In this document: piece after piece, positions 38,246 to 47,518 of the stretch | How the letters are laid out: each line of letters begins with the position of its first letter | How positions within the stretch are numbered: the first letter of the stretch is position 1 | Assembly: GCF_019430905.1 (NCBI RefSeq) | Contig: NZ_JAHYCA010000006.1 | Span: 310,001-374,000, forward strand | From: Billgrantia antri | GTDB taxonomy: Bacteria; Pseudomonadota; Gammaproteobacteria; Pseudomonadales; Halomonadaceae | DNA: 64,000 nucleotides | Reading direction: 5' to 3' | The notes under the pieces: generated by a model | The model's database searches: none | The model's input: only the letters and a program-made list of their open reading frames with translations | What the model was told of the DNA's origin: nothing | Position numbers and translations under genes: made by a program

Positions 38246-39655
38246 ATGACAGCCATGGCAAGTGCCAACGCCGCCACGCAGGACCACAAGGTTGCCGATC
38301 TTTCCTTGGCCGACTGGGGACGGCGGGAGATTCGCATCGCCGAGACCGAGATGCCGGCGCTGATGAAGATACGCGCCAAGTACCGCGATGAGCAGCCGCT
38401 GGCCGGTGCGCGCATCGCCGGCTGTATCCACATGACGATCCAGACGGCGGTGCTGATCGAGACCTTGATCGACCTCGGCGCCTCGGTGCGCTGGTCGTCG
38501 TGCAACATCTTCTCGACTCAGGATCACGCCGCAGCTGCCATCGCCGCCGCCGGCATACCGGTGTTCGCCTGGAAGGGTGAGACGGAGGAGGAGTTCTGGT
38601 GGTGCATCGAGCAGACCGTGGAAGGGCCCGACGGCTGGACGCCCAACATGGTGCTCGATGACGGCGGCGACCTCACCGCACTGCTTCACGACAAGCGCCC
38701 CGAGCTGCTCGATGCCATCCACGGGATTTCCGAGGAGACCACCACAGGCGTGCATCGCCTGCAGGAGATGCTGCGCGACAGCACCCTGCGGGTGCCGGCA
38801 ATCAATGTCAACGACGCCGTGACCAAGTCGAAGAACGACAACAAGTACGGCTGCCGCCATTCGCTCAACGATGCCATCAAGCGTGGCCTCGACCACCTGC
38901 TGGCGGGCAAGCAGGCGCTGGTGATGGGCTACGGCGACGTGGGCAAGGGCTCGGCGGCCTCGCTGCGTCAGGAGGGCATGATCGTCAAGGTCGCCGAGAT
39001 CGACCCGATCTGTGCCATGCAGGCGTGCATGGACGGCTATGAAGTGGTGTCGCCCTACTTCGATGGCCTCAACCGCGGCAAGGAGAGCGTCGATCGGTCG
39101 TTGCTCGCGCGCATCGACCTGGTAGTGACCTGCACCGGTAATATCGAGGCCTGCGATGCCGCCATGCTCGAGGCGCTCAAGCCCGGCGCGGTGGTGTGCA
39201 ACATCGGTCACTTCGACAACGAGATCGACACCGCTTTCATGCGTCGCCACTGGCACTGGGAGGAAGTCAAACCCCAGGTGCACAAGGTCTATCGCGACAG
39301 CACGCCGGGTGACTTCGATCCCGCCAGCAGCAACTACCTGCTGCTGCTTTCCGAAGGGCGCCTGGTTAACCTGGGCAACGCCACCGGCCATCCGTCGCGG
39401 GTCATGGACGGCTCCTTCGCCAACCAGGTGCTGGCGCAGATCCATCTCTACCAGCAGCGCTTTGCCGACCTGCCTCCGGCCGAGAAGCAGGGCGGCCTGG
39501 CGGTGACCGTGCTGCCGCGCCATCTCGACGAGGAAGTCGCCCGCTACATGGTCGAGGGCTTTGGCGGCGTGCTCACGCGCATGACCGAGCAGCAGGCGGA
39601 GTACACCGGGGTTCCGATGGAGGGGCCCTACAAGCCGGACGCCTACCGCTACTGA
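38246..39655 (+). CDS. ahcY: S-adenosylhomocysteine hydrolase
   Basis: A 469-residue NAD-dependent enzyme that splits S-adenosylhomocysteine to adenosine and homocysteine. Features: [50 protein letters not shown] with catalytic Lys/Asp/Asn, and NAD motif [12 protein letters not shown]. The C-terminal KPDAYRY is typical. Start ATG 38246 is preferred over 38240 and 38255 because GGAG at 38235 is then 7 bases away; all three are possible. It is behind an SAH riboswitch. Unlike in pseudomonads metF does not follow directly. Confidence 0.97.
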   Translation: MTAMASANAATQDHKVADLSLADWGRREIRIAETEMPALMKIRAKYRDEQPLAGARIAGCIHMTIQTAVLIETLIDLGASVRWSSCNIFSTQDHAAAAIAAAGIPVFAWKGETEEEFWWCIEQTVEGPDGWTPNMVLDDGGDLTALLHDKRPELLDAIHGISEETTTGVHRLQEMLRDSTLRVPAINVNDAVTKSKNDNKYGCRHSLNDAIKRGLDHLLAGKQALVMGYGDVGKGSAASLRQEGMIVKVAEIDPICAMQACMDGYEVVSPYFDGLNRGKESVDRSLLARIDLVVTCTGNIEACDAAMLEALKPGAVVCNIGHFDNEIDTAFMRRHWHWEEVKPQVHKVYRDSTPGDFDPASSNYLLLLSEGRLVNLGNATGHPSRVMDGSFANQVLAQIHLYQQRFADLPPAEKQGGLAVTVLPRHLDEEVARYMVEGFGGVLTRMTEQQAEYTGVPMEGPYKPDAYRY

Positions 39656-39731
39656 CAGGACCGCTAGCGGCGACATTGTCGCCAGGGTGGCGGGAGACTG
39701 CCTGGACGATTGTCGCCGTTGATCAACTTCT

Positions 39732-39758
39732 CGAACGCCGCCCTGTGGGCGGCGTTCG
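39732..39758 (+). terminator. Stem-loop after ahcY
   Basis: Twelve-base perfect arms CGAACGCCGCCC/GGGCGGCGTTCG with a TGT loop, 76 bases after ahcY. It lacks a long T run. Two short palindromes (39661-39670 and 39670-39682) also lie in this spacer. Confidence 0.6.
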
Positions 39759-39888
39759 TCGTATGGTCGGTGATGTTATGTAGCGTCGCTTGTGGGGACG
39801 GGGGCCCTTGGCTAGCTTTTGGGTACTCGAGGCGCCACTGTGACAGCGCGCCTTCGAGTTCCAGCAAACGACCATAGGAGTGAACGAG

Positions 39889-40221
39889 ATGGATTTTGGT
39901 CACTACAAGTCGTGCATCGAAGCCTGCCATGTCTGTGCCGCCTACTGCGACCGCTGCGCGACTTCATGCTTGCAGGAGGATGACGTCAAGATGATGGCGG
40001 AGTGCATCCGCCTGGATATGCAGTGTGCGCAGATCTGCCGGCTGGCCGCCTCCTTCATGGCCCAGGGCAGCGAGTACGCCAACCAGCTCTGCCGGCTCTG
40101 TGCCGATGTCTGCAAGGCCTGCGGTGACGAATGTGCCAAGCATGAGACCGACCACTGCCAGCAGTGCGCCGAGGCGTGCCACCGCTGCGCCGAAGCCTGC
40201 ATCGCCATGGCATCGCACTGA
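39889..40221 (+). CDS. Four-helix copper-storage-like protein (Csp)
   Basis: A 110-residue, Cys-rich protein: 19 Cys, mostly in C-x3-C and C-x2-C spacing along predicted helices (KSCIEACHVCAAYCDRCATSC at the start). The pattern fits DUF326/Csp proteins, four-helix bundles that store many Cu(I) ions inside the bundle. There is no signal peptide, so it is a cytosolic Csp3-like form. ATG 39889 has AGGAG 8 bases upstream; the GTG at 39880 overlaps that site. It protects against copper or buffers it. Confidence 0.92.
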   Translation: MDFGHYKSCIEACHVCAAYCDRCATSCLQEDDVKMMAECIRLDMQCAQICRLAASFMAQGSEYANQLCRLCADVCKACGDECAKHETDHCQQCAEACHRCAEACIAMASH

Positions 40222-40301
40222 GCCGCCTTGCCTCGAGCGTGACTCATCATCGACCAACAGGTTGGCCCACTTCTAGATGGGCTTCGTCATTGTCCGGTAT
40301 G

Positions 40302-40886
40302 TCAGGCATCGGTGGGCATGGACCACGATGCCTGCTCCGGCAGCAGCGAGGCGGCCAGCTCACGACAGGCCTCGAGCAGTTCATCGGCAAGCGCCGGGTC
40401 GGTAAGGGTGCGAGCGATGGCCATGCCGCCGATCATCGTCACCGCCTGCTGCAATGCCTGACGCCGGGCCGGGCTGTTCGGGTCAGGCTGACCGGCATAG
40501 AAGGCGATGAAACCCTCCAGCAAGCGCGTGTAAGTATCGCGTACCTGCTCGTCCTGCTGGGCAACGTCGCTGACCAGGCAGGCCAGCGGGCAAAGCAGGC
40601 CTTCGCTACGCAGGTGAGTCTCGCTGAGGTACAGCGCCATGCGGGCCCTTGGGTCAGACTCCAGTCCAACCCTGGCGACGCCTTCCCGGGCGGCATAGCG
40701 CAACGCCCTGGCATAGAGTTCACCCTTCGAGTCGAAATGGGCATAGAAAGCGCCGCGGGTTAGCCCCGCCTGACGCATGATGTCATCGATACTGGCGCCG
40801 TCGAAGCCGTGACGGGTGAAGCTTCGCGCCGCGGCTTCCAGGATGCGCACACGAGTCTGTGACTTGTGGTCTTCGTTCCAGGGCAT
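40302..40886 (-). CDS. TetR-family transcriptional repressor
   Basis: A 194-residue regulator. The N-terminal HTH is TRVRILEAAARSFTRHGFDG with DDIMRQAGLTRGAFYAHFDSKGEL at about 33-56. The C-terminal domain with PLACLVSDVAQQDEQVRD resembles the AcrR/NemR-type TetR_C group that responds to electrophiles. It is divergent from a glutathione S-transferase, which it probably represses through the palindrome at 40928. Confidence 0.93.
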   Translation of the reverse strand: MPWNEDHKSQTRVRILEAAARSFTRHGFDGASIDDIMRQAGLTRGAFYAHFDSKGELYARALRYAAREGVARVGLESDPRARMALYLSETHLRSEGLLCPLACLVSDVAQQDEQVRDTYTRLLEGFIAFYAGQPDPNSPARRQALQQAVTMIGGMAIARTLTDPALADELLEACRELAASLLPEQASWSMPTDA

Positions 40887-40927
40887 GAGAACTCCTCATC
40901 GCTGTCTCGGGGCAGTCTCCCGTTACT

Positions 40928-40945
40928 ATATGTCCTTGAACATAT
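40928..40945. promoter_or_regulatory. Probable TetR operator
   Basis: ATATGT-N6-ACATAT inverted repeat in the 115-base divergent region between the TetR gene (start 40886) and the GST gene (start 41002). Confidence 0.6.
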
Positions 40946-41001
40946 GGTGGCGAGCGTTAGGGTAACGGTACGTTCCGTTGACCCATCGATCGGAGAGCGA
41001 C

Positions 41002-41655
41002 ATGAGCACAAGCGTGCATCTCGTGGGGCCGCAGTACAGCAACTTCGTGCGCAGCGTGCAGCTGTGCTGTGAGGAGAAGGGCATACCCTATACCCTGGGT
41101 TTCGATCTCGAGGGCGAGCCGCTCGACTTCGGTGGGGACCAGCACCTTGCTCTGCACCCATTCGCCAAGGTGCCGATACTGCAGCATGGCGAGCGCCACT
41201 TGTTCGAGACGACGGCCATCTGTCGCTATCTCGATGCCGTCTTCGACGGGCCTGCCTTGCTGCCTGTGGAGGCCTGGCAGCGTGCGCGTGTGGATCAGTG
41301 GAGCCAGGCGCTGTCGATCTATGTCGATCATGCACTGGTGCGCCGCTACCTGCTGGAGTACGCCTTTCCCAAGGGCGAAAACGGTAGCGTGCGCATGGAG
41401 CGGGTGCGAGACGCCGAACCGGAGGTAGTGCGCATGCTGGCGCTCCTCGAAGCGGAATTGGATGGGCATACCTTCCTGGTTGGCGATACGTTCAGCATCG
41501 CCGACGCAATCGCGGCGCCCATGCTGGACTATCTTGCAGGCCTGCCCGGTGCTGAGCGGCTGCTGGCCGAGTTTCCGGTACTGGTGGCCTATCTGCAGCG
41601 GTTGCGACAGCGCGAGTCGGGTCGACGGGTTCTTGTCGTGCCGGCCTTGGGTTGA
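41002..41655 (+). CDS. Glutathione S-transferase
   Basis: A 217-residue soluble GST. The thioredoxin-like N-domain (about 1-80) has PFAKVPILQHGE and LFETTAICRYLD, the cis-Pro and glutathione-contact Glu-Thr motif. The all-helical C-domain carries VGDTFSIADAIAAPMLDYL, the N-capping box. It conjugates or reduces electrophiles with glutathione. ATG 41002 has GGAGAG upstream. Divergent from and probably controlled by the TetR regulator. Confidence 0.92.
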   Translation: MSTSVHLVGPQYSNFVRSVQLCCEEKGIPYTLGFDLEGEPLDFGGDQHLALHPFAKVPILQHGERHLFETTAICRYLDAVFDGPALLPVEAWQRARVDQWSQALSIYVDHALVRRYLLEYAFPKGENGSVRMERVRDAEPEVVRMLALLEAELDGHTFLVGDTFSIADAIAAPMLDYLAGLPGAERLLAEFPVLVAYLQRLRQRESGRRVLVVPALG

Positions 41656-41666
41656 CTCTCCATCAC

Positions 41667-42596
41667 CTACAGCCCGGCCAGCGACAAGAGCAGTCCCAGG
41701 TAGAGTGGAATCAGCAGCGGGGCGGCCAGGGTGGTAACCAGCACCGCCAGGGCGCCCTTCTCCGGTCTGATGCCGAGCTCCATGGCCACGACCACCACGT
41801 TGGCGGCCATTGGCACCACGCCGATCAGCAGCAGCGCCAGGGCCAGTTCGTCGGACAGCGGCAACAGCGTCTGCAGTAGCAGCACGACGACAAGCATCAG
41901 CCACGGCCACAACAGGTAGCGGATTACCACGCAGCCGGCCATGAAGCGCAGGTCGATTTCGCGAATCGCGACCCGCCCCAGGGTCATGCCGATGATCATC
42001 ATGCCGAGCAGCGTGTAGGTAGAGGGAAATACCGCCAGGCTGTCCATCAGCGCGGCGGGTAGCGCTATGCCGAGGCCACTGACCAGCAGCGCGGCGAGAA
42101 AGGCATAGATCAGCGGCAGCCTCACGATCTTGGCCAGGCTCTGGCGCACCGAGAACTGGCCACGTGCGCTGAGATAGAAGCCGACCGTGAACTCGTAGAG
42201 CGTCACGCCGAGCAGACAGAACAGGTACAGCGTCACGCCTTCCGGAGGCAGCAGGACCATGGCGATCGGCAGGCCGAAGTAGCCGGTATTGCCGGTGCCG
42301 GAGGAGAAGGCCAGCACGGCGCTCTCCTGAGGAGGCAGGAAGCGTCTCGCCAGCGGATTGATCGCGGCGGCGACCAGGCTTGCCAGCAGGAAGAGTGCCA
42401 GCGTCAGCAACAGGTAGTGCGGGGTGGGCTCGCCCAGCAGCAGTCCGCGAAAAAAGGTGACCGGGGCGATGAGATAGATCAGCAGGGTGGCGATGGGACG
42501 AGGGTCGATGGCCAGCCGCCGGGCGGCGAGCCAGCCCAGGCCGACGAAAGCCAGCAGTGTCCACAGAGGGCCCAGCAGGGCGCCAGGGTCGATCAT
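41667..42596 (-). CDS. AEC (auxin efflux carrier) family transporter
   Basis: A 309-residue membrane protein with about ten hydrophobic helices arranged as two five-helix halves. The central GTGNTGYFGLPIAM and the late GVVPMAANVVVVAMELG match the Asn-Gly and Asn-containing breaks of AEC/bile-acid-type transporters (YfdV/MdcF-like). Substrate is likely a dicarboxylate or other small acid and cannot be fixed. It is convergent with the GST gene, 11 bases between stops. Confidence 0.9.
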   Translation of the reverse strand: MIDPGALLGPLWTLLAFVGLGWLAARRLAIDPRPIATLLIYLIAPVTFFRGLLLGEPTPHYLLLTLALFLLASLVAAAINPLARRFLPPQESAVLAFSSGTGNTGYFGLPIAMVLLPPEGVTLYLFCLLGVTLYEFTVGFYLSARGQFSVRQSLAKIVRLPLIYAFLAALLVSGLGIALPAALMDSLAVFPSTYTLLGMMIIGMTLGRVAIREIDLRFMAGCVVIRYLLWPWLMLVVVLLLQTLLPLSDELALALLLIGVVPMAANVVVVAMELGIRPEKGALAVLVTTLAAPLLIPLYLGLLLSLAGL

Positions 42597-42691
42597 CGCG
42601 CGTCAGTCCATCGCCGAAAGACGATATGATGCCTGTTGTCGGCACGGCTGTCAGCGTCGCCGATCAACGACCCCGGCGCAGAACGACGCGA

Positions 42692-43036
42692 TCAGCCGTT
42701 ACGACGGCGCGATCTGGCCCGTTCGGCCTGCGCGTCGATGTTATCCTTGTGGGCGGTCTTGTCCCGTACCACCTGGGCGCCGCCTACCGGGGTGATGTCG
42801 CGTCGGGTATCGACACCGGGCTTCCTGGCGCTATGCTTCTGGTCGTCGACGTTAGCATCGGGACGGTAGACATCATCCTGAGCGGGGGAGTCACGTCCCC
42901 CCTTGCGACCGGCCGACTCTGTGTCGGGGGCGTCGCGTTCGGTCAGGCGCCGTGCCCCATCACGCAGCTTTTCACGCTGTCCTTCGGGAATCTCGGTGCT
43001 CTGCGTCGGTGTCCGCTCTTGGCGTGATCTGTCCAT
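42692..43036 (-). CDS. Hydrophilic disordered protein of unknown function
   Basis: A 114-residue protein with GGGGAGAG upstream of ATG 43036. It has no hydrophobic segment and is rich in Arg, Asp, Gln and Ser (TQSTEIPEGQREKLRDGARR, NGdeficient in aromatics), suggesting an intrinsically disordered, perhaps stress-related protein. It follows the PRC-like gene by 27 bases and may share its transcript. No family recognised. Confidence 0.6.
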   Translation of the reverse strand: MDRSRQERTPTQSTEIPEGQREKLRDGARRLTERDAPDTESAGRKGGRDSPAQDDVYRPDANVDDQKHSARKPGVDTRRDITPVGGAQVVRDKTAHKDNIDAQAERARSRRRNG

Positions 43037-43063
43037 GTCACTCTCCCCGTCGTCCTGGTGGCA

Positions 43064-43375
43064 TCAGCTTCCCTTGCCCTCGTCGCCCAGGGTAAAAGAG
43101 GGCGGATCGCTGGCGGGAAAGGTTTCTGCATTGGCTTCGTCCAGGTCGCGCTCCTCCTGCTGTGCTGCAGCCTCGGTGGGTGATATTTCGGTGTAACCTG
43201 GTTCCAGCATCCAGCGCCTGTCGCGGTAGGCAATCAACTGCTTCGGTATCCAGAAGCGGCTGCCGGTCTCGGTGATGATGCCCACCTTCTCGCTGTCGCT
43301 CGTATCGGCTACCTTGCCGACCTGCTTGCCCTCGTCGTCGAAGACGGCGGTGCCGGTGATGAGATCCTGCGTCAT
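43064..43375 (-). CDS. PRC-barrel-like small protein
   Basis: A 103-residue protein. Residues 1-60 resemble a PRC-barrel/DUF2171-type beta domain (GTAVFDDEGKQVGKVADTSD, then VGIITETGSRFWIPKQLI). The C-terminus has NAETFPASDPPSFTLG, a short motif seen at the end of many small bacterial stress proteins. Its role is unknown; PRC-barrel proteins often bind RNA or act in stress response. It probably heads a two-gene unit with the 114-residue gene. Confidence 0.75.
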   Translation of the reverse strand: MTQDLITGTAVFDDEGKQVGKVADTSDSEKVGIITETGSRFWIPKQLIAYRDRRWMLEPGYTEISPTEAAAQQEERDLDEANAETFPASDPPSFTLGDEGKGS

Positions 43376-43690
43376 TGGCGATCCTCCTCATCCGGTTCGG
43401 TCCCGCCCGGGCTCTCCGTGCCCCGGCGCTGACTTCACTCATTCTCAGCGTCGCCGTCACTCGCGCTAAGGTCAATGCGGTGTCGCGAAGTTTTGTTAGC
43501 GAAGTTAGATGCCCAGCAGTCGCAGTGACGATCCAGAGACCATCATGACTCAAGCTCATGTTGCAGCGTGGAACTTTTCATTGGTCAGGTGCCAGCGGCG
43601 GCGGCAGAATATCGCTATCCCATGGTCGCTTGGCACTGCCGTTCAGAGCGACGGCGCAGTGGCATCTGACACAGAAGAGAGGTTGTTCTC
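43376..43690. other. Divergent intergenic region, PRC-like gene and metF
   Basis: These 315 bases hold both leaders. A direct repeat GCGAAGTT occurs twice at about 43484-43504. No riboswitch fold, MetR-type palindrome or small gene was convincingly found. Confidence 0.4.
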
Positions 43691-44545
43691 ATGAGCACGT
43701 CGTACCCGCTTGGCATCAGTTTCGAATTTTTCCCGCCCAATACCGAGGCGGGGCGCGAGAAACTGATGGGGGTGCGCGACGCTCTGGCCGAGCGCCAGCC
43801 ACGTTTCTTTTCCGTGACATATGGGGCTGGCGGTTCCACCCAAGGGCGCACCCTGCACACCGTGAAAAGCGTTCGCGAGGCGGGCATCACTACCGCACCG
43901 CATCTTTCCTGCATCGGCAGTGAGAAGGCCCAGCTGCGTGACCTGCTGGCCCAGTATCGCGAGGATGGCATCGACAGCCTCGTGGCTCTGCGTGGGGATC
44001 TTCCCTCGGGCATGGGGGGCATGGGTGAGCTGCGCTATGCCAACGAGTTGGTGGAGTTCATTCGCGAGGAAACCGGCGATCACTTCGAGATAGCCGTGGC
44101 AGCCTATCCCGAATCCCACCCCCAGGCGCCCAGCTTCGAACGCGATCTCGAAAACTTCGCCCGTAAGGTGAAGGCCGGGGCGAACCTGGCCATCACGCAG
44201 TACTTTTTCTCGGCCGATGCCTATTTTCACTTCGTCGAGCGCGCTCGCGCACTCGGCGTCGAGGCGCCCATCGTCCCCGGGATCATGCCGATCACCAACT
44301 ATACCAAGCTGGCGCGTTTCTCCGACGCCTGCGGTGCCGAGATCCCGCGCTGGATCCGCAAGCAGCTCGAGGCCTATGGCGACGACAGCGAGGCCATTGC
44401 CCAGTTCGGCTCGGAGGTCGTCTCCCGCCTGTGTCAGCGCCTGCTCGAGGGCGGTGCCCCCGGTCTGCATTTCTACACCCTCAACCAGGCCGACCCGTGC
44501 CTGAAGATCCTCGATAACCTTGGCGGCTCTCTGGCAGCACGCTGA
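43691..44545 (+). CDS. metF: 5,10-methylenetetrahydrofolate reductase
   Basis: A 284-residue FAD enzyme that makes 5-methyltetrahydrofolate for methionine synthesis. It begins with the typical SFEFFPPNTEAGREKL (catalytic Glu), followed by FFSVTYGAGGSTQGRT, DSLVALRGDLP, FEIAVAAYPESHP, NLAITQYFFSADAYFHF and GLHFYTLNQ. It stands alone here, with divergent stress genes upstream, rather than in an ahcY-metF operon. Confidence 0.97.
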   Translation: MSTSYPLGISFEFFPPNTEAGREKLMGVRDALAERQPRFFSVTYGAGGSTQGRTLHTVKSVREAGITTAPHLSCIGSEKAQLRDLLAQYREDGIDSLVALRGDLPSGMGGMGELRYANELVEFIREETGDHFEIAVAAYPESHPQAPSFERDLENFARKVKAGANLAITQYFFSADAYFHFVERARALGVEAPIVPGIMPITNYTKLARFSDACGAEIPRWIRKQLEAYGDDSEAIAQFGSEVVSRLCQRLLEGGAPGLHFYTLNQADPCLKILDNLGGSLAAR

Positions 44546-44601
44546 ATCTGGAGCTAGCCTGTTCCTGCACGTCCATGGATCAAGGAACAGGAGGACGCCA
44601 G

Positions 44602-45141
44602 ATGCGCCATGCCAAACTGACAGGAGTCACCGCCACCTTCCTGCTGCTCGCTGCGGGAGCTGCTCAGGCCCAGCAGGGGCAGGAGGTCGAGATGAACCTG
44701 GTGACGGCCGATGGGATCGAGGACGCCATCGGGACCATTTCGTTCGAGGATACCGATCACGGCCTGCTGCTCACCCCTGACCTGAGCGAACTGCCTCCCG
44801 GTGTCTACGGTTTCCACGTGCATGAGAATGCCAGCTGCGAGCCGGGCGAGAACGACTCGGGCGAGATGCAGGCGGCCGCGAAGGCGGGCGGTCATTACGA
44901 CCCTGAGGACGCCGGTAGTCACGAAGGGCCCTACGGTGATGGCCATCTCGGTGACCTGCCTGTGTTGATCGTCAATGAGAGTGGTGAGGCAACCTTGCCG
45001 GTACTGGCGCCGCGGCTAACCGTCGAGGACATGCAGGGGCGCAGCCTGATGATTCATGAAGGAGGCGACAACTATTCGGATGAGCCCAAGCCGCTGGGCG
45101 GCGGCGGCAGCCGCATGGCTTGCGGTGCAATCGAGTCCTGA
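44602..45141 (+). CDS. sodC: Periplasmic Cu/Zn superoxide dismutase
   Basis: A 179-residue enzyme with a signal peptide (hydrophobic 8-21, cleavage after AQA at about 23). Metal ligands are present in GFHVHENASCEPG (two Cu His), AGGHYDPED, HEGPYGDGHLGDLP (Zn ligands) and the Cys pair C(E)PG / MACG for the disulfide. It removes superoxide in the periplasm. ATG 44602 follows CAGGAGG. A bidirectional terminator follows. Confidence 0.96.
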   Translation: MRHAKLTGVTATFLLLAAGAAQAQQGQEVEMNLVTADGIEDAIGTISFEDTDHGLLLTPDLSELPPGVYGFHVHENASCEPGENDSGEMQAAAKAGGHYDPEDAGSHEGPYGDGHLGDLPVLIVNESGEATLPVLAPRLTVEDMQGRSLMIHEGGDNYSDEPKPLGGGGSRMACGAIES

Positions 45142-45176
45142 GCCATCGGCCGCTGAGGCCATAATATCCTGAAAGA

Positions 45177-45208
45177 AGAAGGGCCCCGCCATGTGGCGGG
45201 GCCCTTCT
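45177..45208. terminator. Bidirectional terminator between sodC and the TRAP permease
   Basis: Fourteen-base arms AGAAGGGCCCCGCC and GGCGGGGCCCTTCT with loop ATGT between convergent stops. Confidence 0.9.
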
Positions 45209-45230
45209 CGTCATGCAGGTGTCGAGCGCA

Positions 45231-47426
45231 TCAGCTCGAGGTGACGGGCTTGGCACCGCCCCCGTGAGTGCTGCGCTGGAACAAGAACAGCAGCGCGCCG
45301 ATGGCGAGGCCGGCGATATCGGTATAGATGCCGCCATAGATGAGGAACAGCGCACCGATGAACATCACCAGGCGCATCCAGGCCTTCACCGGCCCGAAGA
45401 ACCAGGCCTGCACGGTCGCGGAAAGCAGAACGATGCCCAGCGTCGCGGTGACGCCGACACGCAGGATCTGCAACCATGAACCTTCCATCAGCATGGCCGG
45501 GCTGTAGAAGAACATGAACGGCACGATGAAGGCGGCGAGGCCGATCTTGAACGATGCCACTGAGGTGGACATGGCATTATCGCCAGAGATGCCTGCCGCC
45601 GCGTAGGACGCCAGTGCCACCGGGGGAGTGATCGCCGAGACCACCGCGAAGTAGAACACGAAGAAGTGTGCCACCAGCGGCTGAATGCCGATATTGATCA
45701 GACCGGGGGCCACCACCGAGGCTGCCACGGCATAGGCCGCCGTGGTCGGCATGCCCATTCCCAGCAGAATGCTGATACACATGGCGAAGAACAGCGCCAG
45801 CAGCTGGCTGACACCGGCGAGACCCAGCAGCAGCGAGGAGAAGCGCGCGCCGACGCCAGTCAGCGAGATCACACCGACGATGAGGCCGGCACAGGCACAC
45901 ACGGCGATGATCTGGATTGCCATCACGCCTGCCAGCTGCAGCGCCCTGAGAATGGCCGCCGGGCCCATCTTGTTGGGTGAGAGCCAGCTCACCACGGCGG
46001 CCGAGGCGGTGGCCAGGGTGCCGGCGCGGATCACCGAGTACCCCATGAAGAGGGCGGCGATCAGGATGATGATCGGGGCGAACAGATAGACCTGCTTGAC
46101 CAGTCGACGGAACTGCGGAATCTCGTCCTTGCGCATGCCGCGCATGCCCTTGCGGGCGGCCTCGAAGTCCACCATGAAGTAGATCGAGGCGAAGTAGAGG
46201 ATCGCAGGGATCAGTGCCGCCACGGCGATCTCGGTGTAGGGGATCCCGGTCACCTCGGCCATGATGAAGGCGCCGGCACCCATGATGGGGGGCATGATCT
46301 GACCGCCGGTGGAGGCGGCGGCCTCGATGGCGCCGGCGCTGCGGCCCGGATAGCCCACCTTCTTCATCAGCGGAATGGTCAGCGAGCCGGTGGAGACGAC
46401 GTTGCCGGCGCTGGTGCCGTTGATCATGCCCATCAGGCCGGAAGCGAAGATGGCCACCTTGGCGGGGCCGCCGCGGGCGCGGCCGGCGGCAGCGAAAGCG
46501 AAGTTGACGAAGTAGTCACCGACCTTCGAGGCCTGGAGGAAGGCTGCGAAGATGATGAACAGGATGATATAGGTCGACGATACCGCCGTGGTCGGCCCGA
46601 GAATGCCGGCATCGGTATACACTTGGCTGAAGAAGCGGTGCATCGACAGGCCCGGGTAACCGAGAAAGCCCGGCAGGTAGGGGCCGGCGAACACATAGAG
46701 CAGAAAAATGGCGGAAATGGCCACCAAGGCCAGGCCAGCGACTCGACGGGTCAGCTCGAGAATCAGCAGCGACCCGGAGATAGCCGCCCAGGTGATGCCG
46801 ACAGGAGCAAAGGAAGTACCGGTGGAGGCACGCAGCGGGGTATTGTAGACCACCAACAGATAGCCGGCGCTGGCCACGGCGCAGATCATCAGCACCAAGT
46901 CGGCAGGCGACAGTTTTTCGCGCACCTGACGGTAGCTCCAGGCAAGCAGTATGCCGCCGACAGAGGCAAGCAACAGGGGATAGCCGAAGTGCCAGGTCTC
47001 GATCTGGGGATCGATGCGCATGGCGCCGCCGCTGATCGTCTGCTGCATAAAGAAGACCTGGATCAGGGCGTAAACGGCAGGGATCAGCAGCGCGTAGCTG
47101 GTCCAGGCCAACCAGGCGGGCGAACGGTCGGTACCTTCCGAGTCGGCAAAACGGCTTCCGGCATAGAGGGCATAGCCGAGTACGAGCGCGCCCGCGATAT
47201 GCACGATACGGAACGACCAGGTTTCCATCGGATAGACGTTCAGCGAGAACAGGTGGAAACCGGAGTAGAGGATGGCCAGGGCGGCGACTACCAGCCAGTG
47301 CCAGCCGACATAGAGTCTACGGTTGGATTCGACGATATCCTCGTCGACGCCCTCGGCAATACTTTCTGGAACCGTGTCGACGGCATCTGTATCCGCACCG
47401 GGGCGGGTGTCGGGTGTGTGGCTCAT
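45231..47426 (-). CDS. TAXI-type TRAP transporter, fused small and large permease
   Basis: A 731-residue fused DctQM-type permease. The N-terminus is acidic and soluble (1-30), followed by four helices of the small subunit and then the large subunit with repeated DctM motifs, for example MGMINGTSAGNVVSTGSLTIPLMKKVG and GMGMPTTAAYAVAASVVAPG near 560-580. TAXI TRAP transporters import organic acids (for example glutamate or 2-oxoglutarate) with sodium. Gene is 92 bases after the solute-binding gene, with a strong intergenic stem-loop. Confidence 0.95.
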   Translation of the reverse strand: MSHTPDTRPGADTDAVDTVPESIAEGVDEDIVESNRRLYVGWHWLVVAALAILYSGFHLFSLNVYPMETWSFRIVHIAGALVLGYALYAGSRFADSEGTDRSPAWLAWTSYALLIPAVYALIQVFFMQQTISGGAMRIDPQIETWHFGYPLLLASVGGILLAWSYRQVREKLSPADLVLMICAVASAGYLLVVYNTPLRASTGTSFAPVGITWAAISGSLLILELTRRVAGLALVAISAIFLLYVFAGPYLPGFLGYPGLSMHRFFSQVYTDAGILGPTTAVSSTYIILFIIFAAFLQASKVGDYFVNFAFAAAGRARGGPAKVAIFASGLMGMINGTSAGNVVSTGSLTIPLMKKVGYPGRSAGAIEAAASTGGQIMPPIMGAGAFIMAEVTGIPYTEIAVAALIPAILYFASIYFMVDFEAARKGMRGMRKDEIPQFRRLVKQVYLFAPIIILIAALFMGYSVIRAGTLATASAAVVSWLSPNKMGPAAILRALQLAGVMAIQIIAVCACAGLIVGVISLTGVGARFSSLLLGLAGVSQLLALFFAMCISILLGMGMPTTAAYAVAASVVAPGLINIGIQPLVAHFFVFYFAVVSAITPPVALASYAAAGISGDNAMSTSVASFKIGLAAFIVPFMFFYSPAMLMEGSWLQILRVGVTATLGIVLLSATVQAWFFGPVKAWMRLVMFIGALFLIYGGIYTDIAGLAIGALLFLFQRSTHGGGAKPVTSS

Positions 47427-47464
47427 GGGGAATTAACCCTCGGGTGTGGGACGGTAGAGTGCCG

Positions 47465-47499
47465 GTCACGCCCTTTGCCGCGACGGCAAAGGGCGTGAC
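47465..47499 (-). other. Strong intergenic stem-loop within the TAXI TRAP operon
   Basis: A 16-bp perfect inverted repeat (47465-47480 with 47484-47499, loop CGA) lies between the binding-protein gene and the permease gene. There is no T tract. Similar loops in ABC and TRAP operons stabilise the upstream mRNA so that more binding protein than permease is made. Confidence 0.75.
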
Positions 47500-47518
47500 A
47501 TCAGGAGCGAGGCGTGCC

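Noticed and set aside
35849..39676. Two long minus-strand frames (539 and 559 codons) opposite metK and ahcY.
   Set aside because: Both are shadows of conserved plus-strand genes; composition is His/Gln/Val/Gly-rich without any motif.
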